Positions 12,225-24,508 are shown, numbered from the stretch's first letter. The stretch: DNA of 64,000 bases from Eutypella sp. D-1 (GCA_023313575.1 JAJTTP010000009.1:806001-870000); one strand, 5' to 3'. Numbers and translations: made by a program. Notes: generated by a model from the letters alone, not told the origin.

Positions 12225-14135
12225 ATGGAGGAACCAACCACGACGGCTGCTGCCGCTCCCGCACCAGCGCCAGAGCCAGAGACAGCGCCGCCTGCTACGA
12301 ATGGTGTCTCAGCCTCCCCTGCCACAGCCCCTGCCGCCAATCCTGAAGCCAACAACAACAACCCTGAAGCAAACCCTGAAGAGAACCCTGACACCAACCC
12401 TACCACCGACACTACCAACGACACTACCGCCGACTCCGCCCCCGCCCCCGCTCCCGCTCCCGCTCCCGCCTCAACTTCCGCGCCTGCTCCCGCTCCAGCT
12501 CCTGCTCCAGCTCCTGCCCCCGCAGAAACCACCGAGCCCGTTTCTATTCCCGCACCTACACCTACACCACCTCCCGACTACAAGGCTCCGGCAAGCATCC
12601 TGATCATCGGAGCGGGTGTGTTTGGGCTGTCAACGGCGTGGGCGTTAACCAAACGAGAGGAGTTCGCGTCGACCAAGATCACGGTGCTGGACCGGTCGCC
12701 GGACCCGGGCGTATTCCCAGCCAAGGACGCCGCCTCCAATGACTCGTCGCGCATCATCCGGACCGACTACGCCGACCCGGCCTACGCGGCGCTGGCCCTC
12801 GAGGCCCAGGTCCACTGGCGTCAGGACGGCGATGACGACCTCGGTGGCCAGGGTCGCTACAACCAGTGCGGCCTACTACTGGGCGCCGACGACGGACCCC
12901 TGATCCGCGACGACGGCGCCGCCACCGGCATCGCCTACGCCAAGAAGAGCTGGGTCAACGCCATGGCCCTCGCCAACTCCCAGGGCTACCCGCTATCCTC
13001 CATCCGCATGCTGCCGCGCCGCAAGAGCGTGGCCCATGCCTCCGGTACCGGCTCCGGCTTCGCCGACTGGGCCTACCTCAACGAGAACAGCGGCTGGGCC
13101 GACGCCGGCGCCGCCATGAAGTGGACCTACGACCGCGTTGTCGCCACCGGCCGCGTCGAGTTCATCAACGGCACCGCCGAGCGCCTTGAGACCGACCCCG
13201 ACGACTCCCGCAAGGTCACCGGCGCCCGCCTCAAGGACGGCTCCGTGCTCTCCGCCGAGCTCGTCATCGTCGCCGCCGGCGCCTGGACCACCTCCCTCGT
13301 CGACATGGCCAACCAGGTCGCCGCCACGGGCCAGGTCATGGGCTACATGAAGCTCACCCCCGAGGAGCACCAGCGCCTGCGCGACATCCCCGTCATGCTG
13401 AACCTCTCCTCCGGCCTCTTCGTCATCCCCCCCACCAAGCGCGGCATCCTCAAGCTCGGCAGGCACGCCTACGGATACTTGAACCCGACCGCCGTGCCGA
13501 CCCCGTTAGGCGGCACCCCCGACCCGGCGCCGTCAAGAGAAGAGAAGAAGGAAGAAGAAGAAGCCAAAGACGAAGAAGATAAGGAAAAGAAGGGAGAAGA
13601 TGACGGAGAAGATGCGGGAGAAGAAGAAGACGACGACGGCGCCTCCACACCAACCAACAAGAAATCGAACGGCGACGCAGCGACAACAACGACGACAACA
13701 ACAACGACGATCTCGCGACCATTCACGCACCTAGACGATGCGAAGGTGCGGGTGCCAGCGGAAGGGGAGGAGGACCTGCGGCGGGGCCTGCGAGCAATGA
13801 TGCCGTGGCCGGAACTGCAGGAGCGGCCGTTCGCGGGGACGCGGCTGTGCTGGTACACGGACACGGCGACGGGGGACTGGATCATCGACTACCACCCGGA
13901 CTACCGGGGTCTGTTCCTGGCGACGGGCGGCAGCGGGCACGGGTTCAAGTTCCTCCCCGTCATCGGCGACAAGATCGCCGGCTGCGTCGCGGGAGCCTAT
14001 CCCCCCGAGTTCCGCGATAAGTGGCGCTGGCGCACCGACCGCGACGTCGATAAGGTCGTCGCTACCGAGGACGGCAGCCGTGGCGGGAAACCCGGTCTCG
14101 TCTTGCAGGAGCTGCTTGCGCAGGGCAAGAAGTGA
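12225..14135 (+). CDS. FAD-dependent oxidase, sarcosine/saccharopine/fructosyl-amine oxidase family
   Basis: Flavoenzyme of the DAO superfamily that oxidises a secondary amine or amino acid; the exact substrate cannot be read. Intronless, 636 aa from the ATG at 12225. The dinucleotide fold is at about residues 124-140 (ILIIGAGVFGLSTAWAL). It is followed by NDSSRIIRTDYADPAY, a hallmark of this branch, and a C-terminal RLCWYTDT...DWIIDYHP whose Cys at about 541 corresponds to the covalent-flavin cysteine of the family. Two features are odd. Residues 1-118 are a Pro/Ala/Asn/Thr-rich tail, and an acidic, Lys/Glu-then-Thr-rich insert occupies about residues 428-500, between the substrate and C-terminal flavin motifs. 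The C-terminus is QGKK, not a peroxisomal SKL-type signal, unlike many relatives. Family sure, substrate open. Confidence 0.85.
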   Translation: MEEPTTTAAAAPAPAPEPETAPPATNGVSASPATAPAANPEANNNNPEANPEENPDTNPTTDTTNDTTADSAPAPAPAPAPASTSAPAPAPAPAPAPAPAETTEPVSIPAPTPTPPPDYKAPASILIIGAGVFGLSTAWALTKREEFASTKITVLDRSPDPGVFPAKDAASNDSSRIIRTDYADPAYAALALEAQVHWRQDGDDDLGGQGRYNQCGLLLGADDGPLIRDDGAATGIAYAKKSWVNAMALANSQGYPLSSIRMLPRRKSVAHASGTGSGFADWAYLNENSGWADAGAAMKWTYDRVVATGRVEFINGTAERLETDPDDSRKVTGARLKDGSVLSAELVIVAAGAWTTSLVDMANQVAATGQVMGYMKLTPEEHQRLRDIPVMLNLSSGLFVIPPTKRGILKLGRHAYGYLNPTAVPTPLGGTPDPAPSREEKKEEEEAKDEEDKEKKGEDDGEDAGEEEDDDGASTPTNKKSNGDAATTTTTTTTTISRPFTHLDDAKVRVPAEGEEDLRRGLRAMMPWPELQERPFAGTRLCWYTDTATGDWIIDYHPDYRGLFLATGGSGHGFKFLPVIGDKIAGCVAGAYPPEFRDKWRWRTDRDVDKVVATEDGSRGGKPGLVLQELLAQGKK

Positions 14136-15651
14136 AGTTGAAAGTTGGAAGGTACAGTGGAATTTAAAGGCGTGTTGGATGGATGATTGTGTTTGTTGTT
14201 GTTGTTGTTATTGCTGTTGTTGCGGTTGTTGTATTTCACTTTCCCTCTTTATTCCTTTTTTTTTTTTAACGAACTGTTGGTCCCCTCCCCCTTCGCCGCT
14301 GCCCTCGGGGGCCGGGACCGGGACCGGGACTAGGATGGATGCGATTGATGTGAGATGTTCATTTACATAGAAGAAGGGGAGCATCTCCAGCCCCCTGCAT
14401 ACATACATTACATATTATGTAAGTAGCTAGCTGTCTGTGTGTGTGTTTTATGTAGTTCCGAGGCGGGAAAGCCGCTTTGTACTTACTGTCTGTAAGGTAA
14501 AAAAGTTTGGATTCGGGGGGTTGGTAGGGGGCAAGCTGGGTTTGTTTGCGTTTAGCAATTGAAGGAGAGCGGCGAGAAAGAAAAATGGAATAGCACACAC
14601 AATCACGACTCGTCATGAAAAAAAAAAAAAAGAATCACCACATCAAGCGCATCTTTATCATCGTATAAGCAAATTGGTTTATGAGGATGAATTGCATTCG
14701 CTGACAAGAGGCTGCTGTATTTCCTTAACGAATTTTTATTTTAATTTTTAATTTTTATACTTTTCCTCTTGCGCTGCTGCTTTCTTGCGATGATGGGGTT
14801 TATTTTGAAATCCTGAGTGCCAGGCAAAGACCAGCCTTAGGCCGCATGCTACAACCCTCGTAAAGCCATCACAATACCAAGACGGGGCGGGAACTTAGGC
14901 ATAAACACACACACACACACAAGTGCAATGGGCAATTCCGAGAGGCAAAGATATTGCCGATATGTCATGAGGAATATGCATCTGTTCTTCTTTCTTTCTT
15001 TTCCATCTTCCGATGTGTAAAGCTCTCATGCAGGCATGTTATCCCTCGGTCGCTTATCAACGCAACTTAATCCCTCGTTTCCCTCATCCCCACAAGAGCC
15101 AGCGGAAACCTCGACCGCACGGCAGCCGCTCCATAAGTGGCGCCGGCAACAACAACAACAAAAAGGTCCGCACTCGTAAACATCCCCCCGCCAACTCCGC
15201 TTTCCCTCGAACAACAACAAGGGCGTGTTTGCCACGCCGCTTGTGCTAACTTTCTTTCCCGTCTTAGTTGATTAGGACGGCGATCTCGTCCAGCGCACAC
15301 CCGCCGTCAAGAATGCTAGGGGTGCAATCTATTGAGAAAACATCCGGGTAATGTTTTTTTTGATGTCTTCCATGTTAGGGCCAAAACAACACGGACCCCT
15401 CTTTCATTTATTTCCTTTCCGTTATTTAACGCCGATGCAATGCAATATTTCGAGTAAAAAAAGAGACGACAATGGTACAGACCACCGCGAAGGTTCATAA
15501 ACCATGAGCGACGATGTGTTTTTGTCATCGCGGTGATAGAATGGTGGTGGTAGTCGTGAAATCATCAGTGTAAATAATCTTACAGCGCCGGGCAAAGCCG
15601 CCAGAGGGCGGGGCCAACCCAGCAGTGGGATAGGTGATAATAATAATAATT
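14136..15651. other. Convergent intergenic region
   Basis: Lies between two converging genes, the flavoenzyme and TBP, so it holds both 3' UTRs. Seen: a TTG/GTT repeat at about 14188-14230, a CA dinucleotide run at about 14906-14922, poly(A) near 14619-14631, and ATA repeats at about 15636-15650 next to the TBP stop. No coding frame is supported. Confidence 0.65.
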
Positions 15652-16639
15652 CTATACCTTGCGGAAGTCTGTGGGATTGAAGTTAGCTCGTGCGTGGATT
15701 CACAGATGGTTTGCGGCAACCAACCTTGTAGCACAGGATAGATCATTTCAAAGGCTTGGTATATCTCCTCTCGGACCTTCGCACCAGTGAGCACAATCTT
15801 GCCGCTGACGAAGATCAACAACACGATCTTGGGCTTGATCATGCGGTAGATGAGACCAGGAAACAGCTCAGGCTCGTAGGAGCTGAAGTTGTGATGGCGA
15901 GAAGCCAGGCCCTCGAGACGAATAGGGAACTTGATATCACAGGAGCCCACGATGTTCTGGATCTTGAAATCCGTGAACTTGGCGTTGAAGCCAAGCTTCT
16001 GGATGATCCGAGCATATTTGCGGGATGCAAGCTTTGAGTCGTCCTCGGACTTGGCACCGGTCACCACCATCTTGCCAGAGGCGAAGATCAGAGCTGTCGT
16101 TTTGGGCTCCCGAATGCGCATAATCACGGCGGCAAAACGCTGTTTAGGTCAGCCATCCATTCGATACAAACAAGCTGTTCACCGACAAGGAATCCCTATA
16201 TCGGCACGGCATAGGAGTATCATTACCTTTGGATTGTACTCGGCATTCCTGGCATGCAACGCGATCGTCTTCAAGTCCAACCGGCAATCAAGATTGACGG
16301 TGGAGACGAGGTTTCTTTACCATGCGATGTGAGCACAGGGTCATGAACCGACAAGAGTCGTAGAGGTTATACATACTGCAAGGTAGGTGTCAAACCACTT
16401 CCACCCTGAGTTGCGGCGGGGGTAGCAGCGGGTGTGGCGGGAGTCACCCCGGTACCGTTCGCAGGCTGGCTGCTCTGCTGACCGTTGCCATTCGCAAACC
16501 GTTGCTGCCCGTTTGTCTTCTCGGCCTCTGTGGGAGGAGGGGTGAACTCATTGGCACCACCGGGGAACGAGAGAGAGCCGGGAGCAGTGAAGGCCTTTGC
16601 CTGAGCGGCAGTTGCGGGGTGGGTCTGAATGCCGTCCAT
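15652..16639 (-). CDS. TATA-binding protein (TBP)
   Basis: General transcription factor that binds the TATA box and nucleates TFIID, TFIIIB and SL1. Four exons: 16639-16377, 16314-16227, 16139-15725 and 15668-15652, giving 260 aa. Splice signals are GTATGT/AAAG, GTAATG/ACAG and GTTGGT/ACAG. The start is the first ATG ([13 protein letters not shown]); an upstream in-frame TTG is not needed. The N-terminal 80 residues are low-complexity (Pro/Thr/Gln). The core holds both pseudo-repeats: [30 protein letters not shown] with its partner [14 protein letters not shown] in the first half, and [17 protein letters not shown] with the terminal VLQDFRKV in the second. The last exon is only 17 bases and restores the conserved DFRK end. 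It converges with the flavoenzyme. Confidence 0.96.
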
Positions 16640-19600
16640 TTTGGCGACTGGTAGGTTGCTCAAAAAGTGTTTCCACGAATGAGCGGTCGAAGCAGATCTA
16701 TTGAATCCGAGTTAACAAGCATGTCAAGGAGATAGCACGGTATATATGGAGGTGATCAGTGATGTAGATAGGAGAATCTAGGGCAAAGTGCCCCAATCGA
16801 ATAGATCAGAGCTTTACAAGCTCGAATGAGAGACGATGGAACTCTATCCAGACTCCTGGAGATAGATCGCGCCATTTTTTACCAACGAGATATAATATAA
16901 ATGGATGAATCTACAATTATATTCCTCGCTACCACAAAGTGAATCTGTGTAGGGAGGGAAAACTGAAGCCGCTTACCAGAGCAGATGCAGGAGATAAACA
17001 AGTCAATGTCTCCCCAGCAAACACGATGATAGCTGCTTCAAGATGCGGCTATGAGTTGAGAAGACCTCGAGTATTGGTCACACAACCTTGCAAGACGAAC
17101 GGGCACAAATACGCAAGCACGGGGGACAAGTCTTTTGGGGACTATCAAGGACCGACGATCGTGGAAGGAGGTTGCGAAGCGCAAGGTGGACGAGGACTGT
17201 CGACGTCGAGGATCTTGATATATGATGCGACGAGGACGACGGTTTTTTTTTTTGAGGACTCGATCTCTTGCGACGACGCGGGTGACGATGCGCGATTACC
17301 AGCTTAGCAGGTCTCCTCACTTCCCTCGACGACGATCTTTTGCTCTTCTTCCCTTGTTCAATTCGCTTTTCTGTTTTCTCTCTATTTTGCCACAAAATGT
17401 TTTTGGGGGGTTTTTTGGGGGGATTGGTTCCTGGAATTACACTGCACTGTGGCCTGTGCGGTGAGATCTACTAGATTTTCTTTCTGGGTCGATTAGACTC
17501 TTGATGCGGCAAGGTTCTCTCGATTCCTAGAAATATGTCTCGCAACAATGGAACAAAGGCGACCGACTTGGGTGAATTCCTTTGTTGTTGCTGGTCGCAA
17601 ACGGAGAAGTGGGGGTTGGAGGATTGTAGAGGGGTAAGAGTGGATGCGGACGGGCGGCAAAAAGAATTAAATAAGAAACCCGCACAACAACAAACACACA
17701 CATACACACACGGGATACCTATGTGGTGATGACGTATCGTTACTGTAAGTGACAACGTGTGGGTAAGTGTGGCGGTGGTGGCGGTGACAGGAGGCTAGGC
17801 TTATCTGTCGACTGGAAGAATACCAGTTCCGACCAGTGTGTGATGATTGCTATGATTGGTAGGGAATGTATGAGAGTGGGTCGGAGAAGGAAAGAGACAA
17901 ATTTTGTCGAGATAAGAATATTATGTAAGTAATGCCAGACGTTGTATAACTGTCAGACAGGTGACAGTAGTTTACGTAAGGCGAGTAAGGGAGGTAGGGC
18001 AGGGTTTCCGAGGTTGGAAGTGTGTAGGATAATTTTAGTGGGGTTCGGTCGGAACATCCGCCGGGCGCGAGATAGCTTTTCAAAACAATTGAAATGAGGG
18101 GGATGGCCAGGCATTTATAATTTTCAGAGCACTCATCACACTTATACGTGCACGCTTACTTTGGAGGTACTGGCGTCCCAATGTGGCGCCAAACCCACAA
18201 ATCCCTTCTTTTTTCCACCACCTTAGCGTTGGCGCTAGTGCTCCACCTGCCAATCATTTTGCTCAACCATCAACTTAAATTTTCACTTGCTAGCTAATTT
18301 TTATTCTTGTCCGACAGCCAATTTGTCCATTTTGTTCCCCGTACTTACTAGGTTTCCGGTAGCGGTAGCGAAATAAGGAGGGCGAGAATTTTTGGAGGGA
18401 AGATTTGGTTGAAAAAAAAATTAAAAGAAAAAAATAGCCGCTTTCTTCTAATTCACTGAGCTGGAAAGCCTACCAACCAGGCTCGGAACCTTTTGTTTCC
18501 TTAATTCACACGCGATTCCCTCTCGTAAACTTCGTACAAAATATCCCTCTGGAACTCTGATTGAATATTGGAGGTTGATGATTCGAAAGTTCGCATCTGA
18601 ACCAAGCGAAGAACTCATGACTGTCAAAACGGGTTTTCTCGTGAAGTGGTTTTTGTTGTTGGAAGTAAGTCAACCTTGAAGAAGAACGCGAATGGTAAAA
18701 TGAATGGATGGTGAATGGATGGTGGATGGTGGGTGGTGGATGGGGGATGAGGGATGAGAGTTGAGGGATGCATGACTCGGTCAATAACAAAGCAACGCAA
18801 GCAAAAAAAGATTTCCTTTCCGCATCCCCTACAAGTTTAAACCCCGGGCCCTTAGAAAGTACCTTATGTAGGTACCTAGGTAGGTATCTTTTGCCCCCGC
18901 AACGCACTTGCAAAGTACTTCACCAGTCCACATCATTCAAATTCGCACTGGGCTGGGTCTATACCCTAAGACTACTACTACATAGCCACTACCACCTCAC
19001 CTCTCTTTTTTTGTCTTGTGGAGTTGAATTTATCATTTTTGGCCAATCAATGCCGTCATATTTGACCCCCTTGAAACCAATCGCCCGCCCTCATCCACCC
19101 CAACCGCCCCCCTTTCTTTCAATTTTTTTTTCTTATTTGCCTGTCCCTCTAACTTGGTAATAAATTCTTTCCTGCCATTTTCTAGCCACAACCACGCAAG
19201 CAATCAATTCCTTGACCGCTCATCTCACTCTTGATATATCACACATCCACCAAGTCCTATTTGTGTGATATGACAGGCGTAACGAAGATAACGGATAATG
19301 GAAAACAAATGGCTTGGCCTAATGGACTATCGCAGCAACAACCTTTATTCTGGAAATCCTCGAAACCAATTAGCATTGGTAGGCTATAACCGGCTTATAA
19401 GAGAGGCCTGATAGCCTGACAGCATCGCGACCAAGCGACCTGGGGAGTCTAGTAGTCTGCTTCAAACTGTTACGCCGATCGTTATGCCGATCTGACAGGC
19501 TTTGTGGGGGTTTCTCATTTCGCGTTTTCTTCTTGGGGGAAGGGGGCGAGCCCAGGTCTAGGCTATCATTGCCTAGAGCCGGCACTGCCAGGTCGCCGGT

Positions 19601-19835
19601 CCTCATTCCTGTTTGTGCACGTATGTACATACTGCCCGGCCGTTTCTGCAAACACAACAACATTTTGGATACAATCCTATCGATATCTAATTTGCTTTCT
19701 TCCTTCGCTTCTCACTTTCTCTTTTTCAAACGATCCTCCCACTCACTCATCCCGCTTTATTCGTACGCCATTTTTCTCATCTACGTTATCGTTCCTTCTA
19801 ACCATTTTCCGAATATCCTTCGTTCTAACCTACGC
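16640..19835. other. Gene-poor region upstream of TBP
   Basis: Contains the TBP promoter and leader. Visible features are two G6 runs separated by T6 at 17405-17422, a TGGATGG-like repeat at 18701-18771, one TACCTAGGTA palindrome at 18873, and pyrimidine-rich stretches. Small open frames occur on both strands but none carries a family motif. Confidence 0.55.
18701..18771. repeat. Degenerate TGGATGG/GGGATGA repeat
   Basis: About 70 bases of imperfect 7-8 base units rich in GGATG; no coding frame relates to it. Confidence 0.7.
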
Positions 19836-20199
19836 ATGGTGCCATCCATTTCTCAAACAAGTCGAATGTCAGGCTCAGGTGGACCTGCGGTCGGAAAATG
19901 CGATCGTAGCGATCTACGACACAGTACCGATGGTAAGAGAGAGCCTGCAGAGGGGCCGATAGTGGGTTGGCCGGGTGGCCTGGTCTCGCTCCTCAGCACC
20001 CTTTCTCTCTCGTATTGTAGGTTTCATCATCATTTACCGGCTCCCTGCTCCCCTGCGCTCCCTTGAACTTGGCCGTCTGGTCGTGGAACGGTCCCAAGCC
20101 AATTCAGAAGAAAATCCCTGTCATAATTTCATTTTACCTGTCCGACCCCCAAGCCTCACGCAACCATCCATGTCCGCCGGCTCACGTCCTGCAGGCTAG
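19836..20199 (+). CDS. Speculative small spliced gene
   Basis: Not recognised. A pyrimidine-rich leader (about 19690-19830) precedes an ATG at 19836. Exon 19836-19932 ends in a good donor (GTAAGA), and an acceptor after a CT tract (TTGTAG) at 20020 leads into exon 20021-20199, for 91 aa in total. The protein would open MVPSISQTSRMSGSGG and end SAGSRPAG, with no known motif. The promoter-like context and splice sites are the only support; it may be a non-coding transcript or chance. Confidence 0.2.
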
Positions 20200-23037
20200 C
20201 AAACTAGCAGGGCTAGTAGGAAACCTGCACAAAAGACTTCGCACAACTATGAGTCATACCACGTACATAATATGGACATTCTTGCACAGCCCTGCTGCAC
20301 AACCCGAAACATTAATATGTCGCAGTTGGTTGTCTCTGAGATCTGTGTGTTCTCCTGTTCTCCCTGGGAATGATATACCCGTGTAGGTACTCCCGGTACT
20401 CTGCTCAAAGGTTCGACAGCTTGTCCGAGCGCATTTCACATTTCAGGCGTTGCTTCGAAATTGCGTAATCCAGCATGAATAATGACATGATGACACCAAC
20501 GACAGAACATTTGATTGATCTTCTACCTGTTCGCCTACAAACAGATGCGCGCACAGGTGGACAGATTCATCTCTGACTCCCTAGGTCTCCGCCGGGTTGC
20601 GCGTGATGCTCATATTGCCTTCCTTGCTACCCTACGTAGGTTATTGGGTTGTCTGACGCGACGCGCGAGACTGATATGGACCAACCATTTCCAACAAGTG
20701 CTAGGCAACCAGGGACCTCAGGAGGGAGGGCTCAGGAGGCAATTATCCACGCCCGTTCTTGCCCGGATGCATCCATGGATATGTGCTGCACGAAAGCGGC
20801 TTAAGAATTCAGGTAATCCAGGCATGTATGTACGAGCGAAGTACTGCCTAAGTAGCTAGTTGCCGCACACTGTGTGCGCCCGGGTGGGCTGCGGCTGGGG
20901 CTGTGTGGGGGCCTGTGGGAGGAATGAGCTGGAATTTGACCCTTCCAGTTGTGGTTATCGCGCATATTGGGCGCGAGCCACCGGTCCATCCAGCGCCAAT
21001 CTGGTAAGCCCTGGCTGAAGGCGACTGTTCGCAACTCGCTTCTGATACGGCCGCCGGCCAAACGCCCGGGTTGTTAGGTTTCCCGAGGTTGTCTCATGCC
21101 AGCCTATCGTATACGCTAACTATGTAAATGACAGGCTGGCCACATTGTTATTTTTTTTTCGTGACTCTTCAACGCGATTGGGGACGATAGATTCTGTCTG
21201 GCACAAATCTAGTCAACGTACTTATGTAAATGGTTGGTGCGTAACCTACGTATGTGTAAGCTAATAAGTGTATCCAATCTATTATGACTTGGCTTTCAGC
21301 AGCTATCATGACAGGTTCCTTCAGGAGACTAGGTAGTCTGGCAGAGGTTGCGCGTGCGACGACGTAAAAGCAACGTCGGTATATATCTTGCTTGAGTATA
21401 TTCTTACACTATAGTTCAGCTAAATCTCAACCATCTCTCACTATCGAAGTAAGATGACGAAACACTTTTTTCTTCTCACTCTAGCGGGACGCGGTTATTT
21501 AGGCGAGTTGATTATTTGTCCTACTTTGGACGCTGTCTTCTTTTATATACGGATCTAAATATGCATCCTTTTCACGTTCGTTGCAAGCCCTTTCAGAGCG
21601 ATATGATGCCTCTGGTAGGGGCGACCCTAGCCCAGCGGTATTTGGACGGTCCCACCGATCTCGTGCCAGACTGTAGAACTTAGATTCTACAACATCATTA
21701 CCACCATCAATACCATCTTCTTGGAATCACCTCTATAAAAAGGTCCTAGTCTGGTTAGCTGGTGCTTAAGATATCTAGATCGCGCTAGTCGTACTAAATT
21801 GTCAGTTGATACTACGTAGGAAGGTCGTTGGGAAAAAAGGGGGTTACAGCCAACCAACCCCCACTCACCCACTTCCCCTATGCGCCCGACCTCCTATGCA
21901 TACATCGTAAGCCCCCTTTTTTGAGCTTCGACACGACTCCTGGACGCGGTGATGTAAGCTATGAGAGTTTCGTATCACTTATCAACCCGGCGAGGTCGTC
22001 ATGCATGAAGGGTATGCATGCGGCTCGCATCGAATGCGCGTTGCGATTAAGTTACGATAGCGCAGGTTATCGGTGTGGCTTGACAGGCTCGTTGTATACT
22101 CCTCACGAGCCCATAGTTAAGCCTATATACGTCGAAACCCTGATTAGCACGCTTGTTTGACTGGCCTTGACAATCTGTTCCCTAAAGACTGAGAACATGC
22201 CCATATAAGTTGGCTATAGCATCTGTCCTCGCCAGTTTATACAGTATGTAGCATATATTACCATTCAGCCACGTAGCTCATATCCGCTCTGTATAATGCA
22301 TTTTACGTGTCTATCCTCCATGCGGCTTCTTTAACCAATCAAAAGCCGTTAGATAGTACAGAAGCTTCCAATATCGAGCACCCGAGCTATGTATGCGGTT
22401 TGGTGGGTTCCGTTTCAAGGACGAGTGCTTAGTCGGTACGCTGTAAGCCAGGTATAATATACATGAAGCCTCTGCCTTCGTACACATATATAAACCACGA
22501 GAGTGCTTCAGGCCGGGCAGATGGAAGAGGCGGAAAAGCCTGAGGCGGGTGTGGCCAAGGTCGTAGCGGATAAAAACCTGGTCTACAAGTAGTTAACCAA
22601 CGGCTTAAATACTGCAGCCATTAATATGGTACACAGTGCTCAAATCGATCATGAGGAAATTTAACAAACCTCAACTTCAATTCGAAAAAGTAGGCCGGCC
22701 ATCACTTTATGTATTAGGGGGCCGGGCCGGCAGCGATTAGGCGGCTCGATTACAGCTGTCTTGTGAATGTTATATAACTTATCTACACTTCGCAACCCCT
22801 AATCTTCTCTAGTTCATGGTTTCTACAAATTTCAGTATTCAAATATTTTGACCTAAAAAGTTCAGCCGCAACTATTATCTCAACTCCGTGGATCCATTCA
22901 ATCGGTGTTATAATGTAAATATATGACGAGCACCATCCTTCCAACACGTAGAAGAATAGCTTGAAGCTACACAAGGGCAATTCGAAACCAAAAGTCCAGG
23001 ACGGATCCAGCTACCCCTAGGCCCTTCTGGAACGGCA
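20200..23037. other. Gene-free region, 2.8 kb
   Basis: No supported gene. A TATATATAAA element at about 22486-22497 stands 25-35 bases before a 23-codon ATG frame (22521-22592), described under findings. The rest is mixed-composition spacer. Confidence 0.55.
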
Positions 23038-24418
23038 TCACTCACCACCGGCGTTCAGAGGCGCACCGGTGTCCAAGCCCTCACATATCTCCAAGACGTA
23101 CTCCTTTATGAGCTCTGTAGCAGCCGGGCTAATAACCTTGGCTTTAGCTTTGGTGCTGGCTGCAATATCCGCCGCCTCGATCGCATCCATCATAAGCGCC
23201 CTCCCAGCTACGCTGGAATCCTTGGATCTAGCATTCGCCGTTGCGATAGCTTCTACCCGGTCGTGCAAGGCCTTGTCCCTTAGGTTTCTGAACGCTAAAG
23301 CTCCCTCAATAAAGCCCTCGTAGTCGGTTATAACGTATGACTTTATATGGGTCATCCAGTATTGCGGAAGACCGTCGGGGAAGTCTGGGCTCGGCGGGGT
23401 CACGTGATGGGCGTATAACCTAAGGACATCATCATGGAAAGTCGCACTGAAGGTATACGCCTTGTCATCATATATGGGTTCTTCGCTTCGCCCATAGTTA
23501 TGCAGGTAGTGCATAGCACGAGTGCCGTAAGCGCCATCGTAGAGAACTTGTCTTGCTGCAATGGCGCCTTGGGCCGAGGGGCGCTTCGCTTCAAGGTAGA
23601 AGTTAGGGACTATTGGAACCTCGCGGTCCTTGGTAGGGATGATGCGACTTCCGAGTGCTTCTTTGACTTGCCACGTCACTGACTCGGATCTGACCCCATC
23701 CCAAAAGTCGGGAATCGGGGTAGTAGTAAGTTTGTTTGTCATGGATAACATGTTACAAAACATACCCTCCCGCTTGTTGGGAATCAGCCCCCCTCCTTCT
23801 AGGGCCGGGATTATCTTCTGCGTAACATCTGGCTCGGAAGACGATATGCTCCTGTCCCTGAACTCTTCAAAGCATTCTGGAGTGAAGACATCGGGCTCGA
23901 GTGAAGGCCTCCGTCTGGGCAAAAGCTGTTTGACTTCGTCTAGGTTCTCGGGTTTGCGAACACCCATACGGCGCGCCCTTGCCGTCCTTTCTTGAAAGAT
24001 TCCATGCTCAGCTAGTGTCGCCTCAAAGTTGTTGTCATACGCTGACGACCTCCTAGGCCGAGCGGATCTGCCAGATGAAGTAGTCATCACGGTATCCGAC
24101 CTGGGCCCAGTATTTGGTTCCGGCCACTGCCACAAAGGTTATGTGAGCTTTAGTCACACTCCGGATACCGGCGATGAGACTTACTCCTCGAATTTCCGTG
24201 AGATCCGGCCCGCCGTGTCTGGCGTATCGTGAAAGGCTGGGCAAGGACATGTCGTAGTTGCGTGGCCTTTCTTTTCTACTCAACCTGTTCCTGCGATCAA
24301 GCTCTCGTAGCGCTCGTGTGGTGAGCCAGATCTTCGATAACCTGTCGTAAAACTCTGGCGGAAAGTTTGATAGCTCACTGGGGCGTCTGTGTCTTTTAGA
24401 TTTCTTGACATGCGACAT
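23038..24418 (-). CDS. DUF7924-type fungal protein with PD-(D/E)XK-like motif
   Basis: Uncharacterised fungal family. Two exons, 24418-24185 and 24126-23038, with a 58-bp intron (GTAAGT, GGCAG); 440 aa. The join restores the family stretch HGGPDLTEIRGWPEP. The N-terminus (FYDRLSKIWLTTRALRELDRRN) and the central block NFYLEAKRPSAQGAIAARQ, YDGAYGTRAMHYL and YDDKAYTFSATFHDD match what I remember of the family. An upstream PDFWDG, then LEAK about 50 residues later and the following helix with Gln, resemble the D...ExK layout of PD-(D/E)XK nucleases; that is my inference, not established here. The C-terminus is Ala-rich and helical. It lies isolated in gene-poor DNA, with a tandem duplication 90-215 bases upstream. 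Intact frame and splice sites argue against a pseudogene. Confidence 0.75.
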
Positions 24419-24508
24419 CGTAGATATATGTGGTTTGACTGCTCTCGAGGATTCGGATAACAATGCGCCTGTACGATGGGGTTGAGCTGGGTTTCCACAT
24501 CACCATAT

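Noticed and set aside
16640..16663. Eight-residue extension of TBP
   Set aside because: Starts at TTG; the ATG at 16639 is the natural start.
20515..20859. Plus-strand frame of 114 codons
   Set aside because: Begins at TTG, no motif and no supporting context; judged chance.
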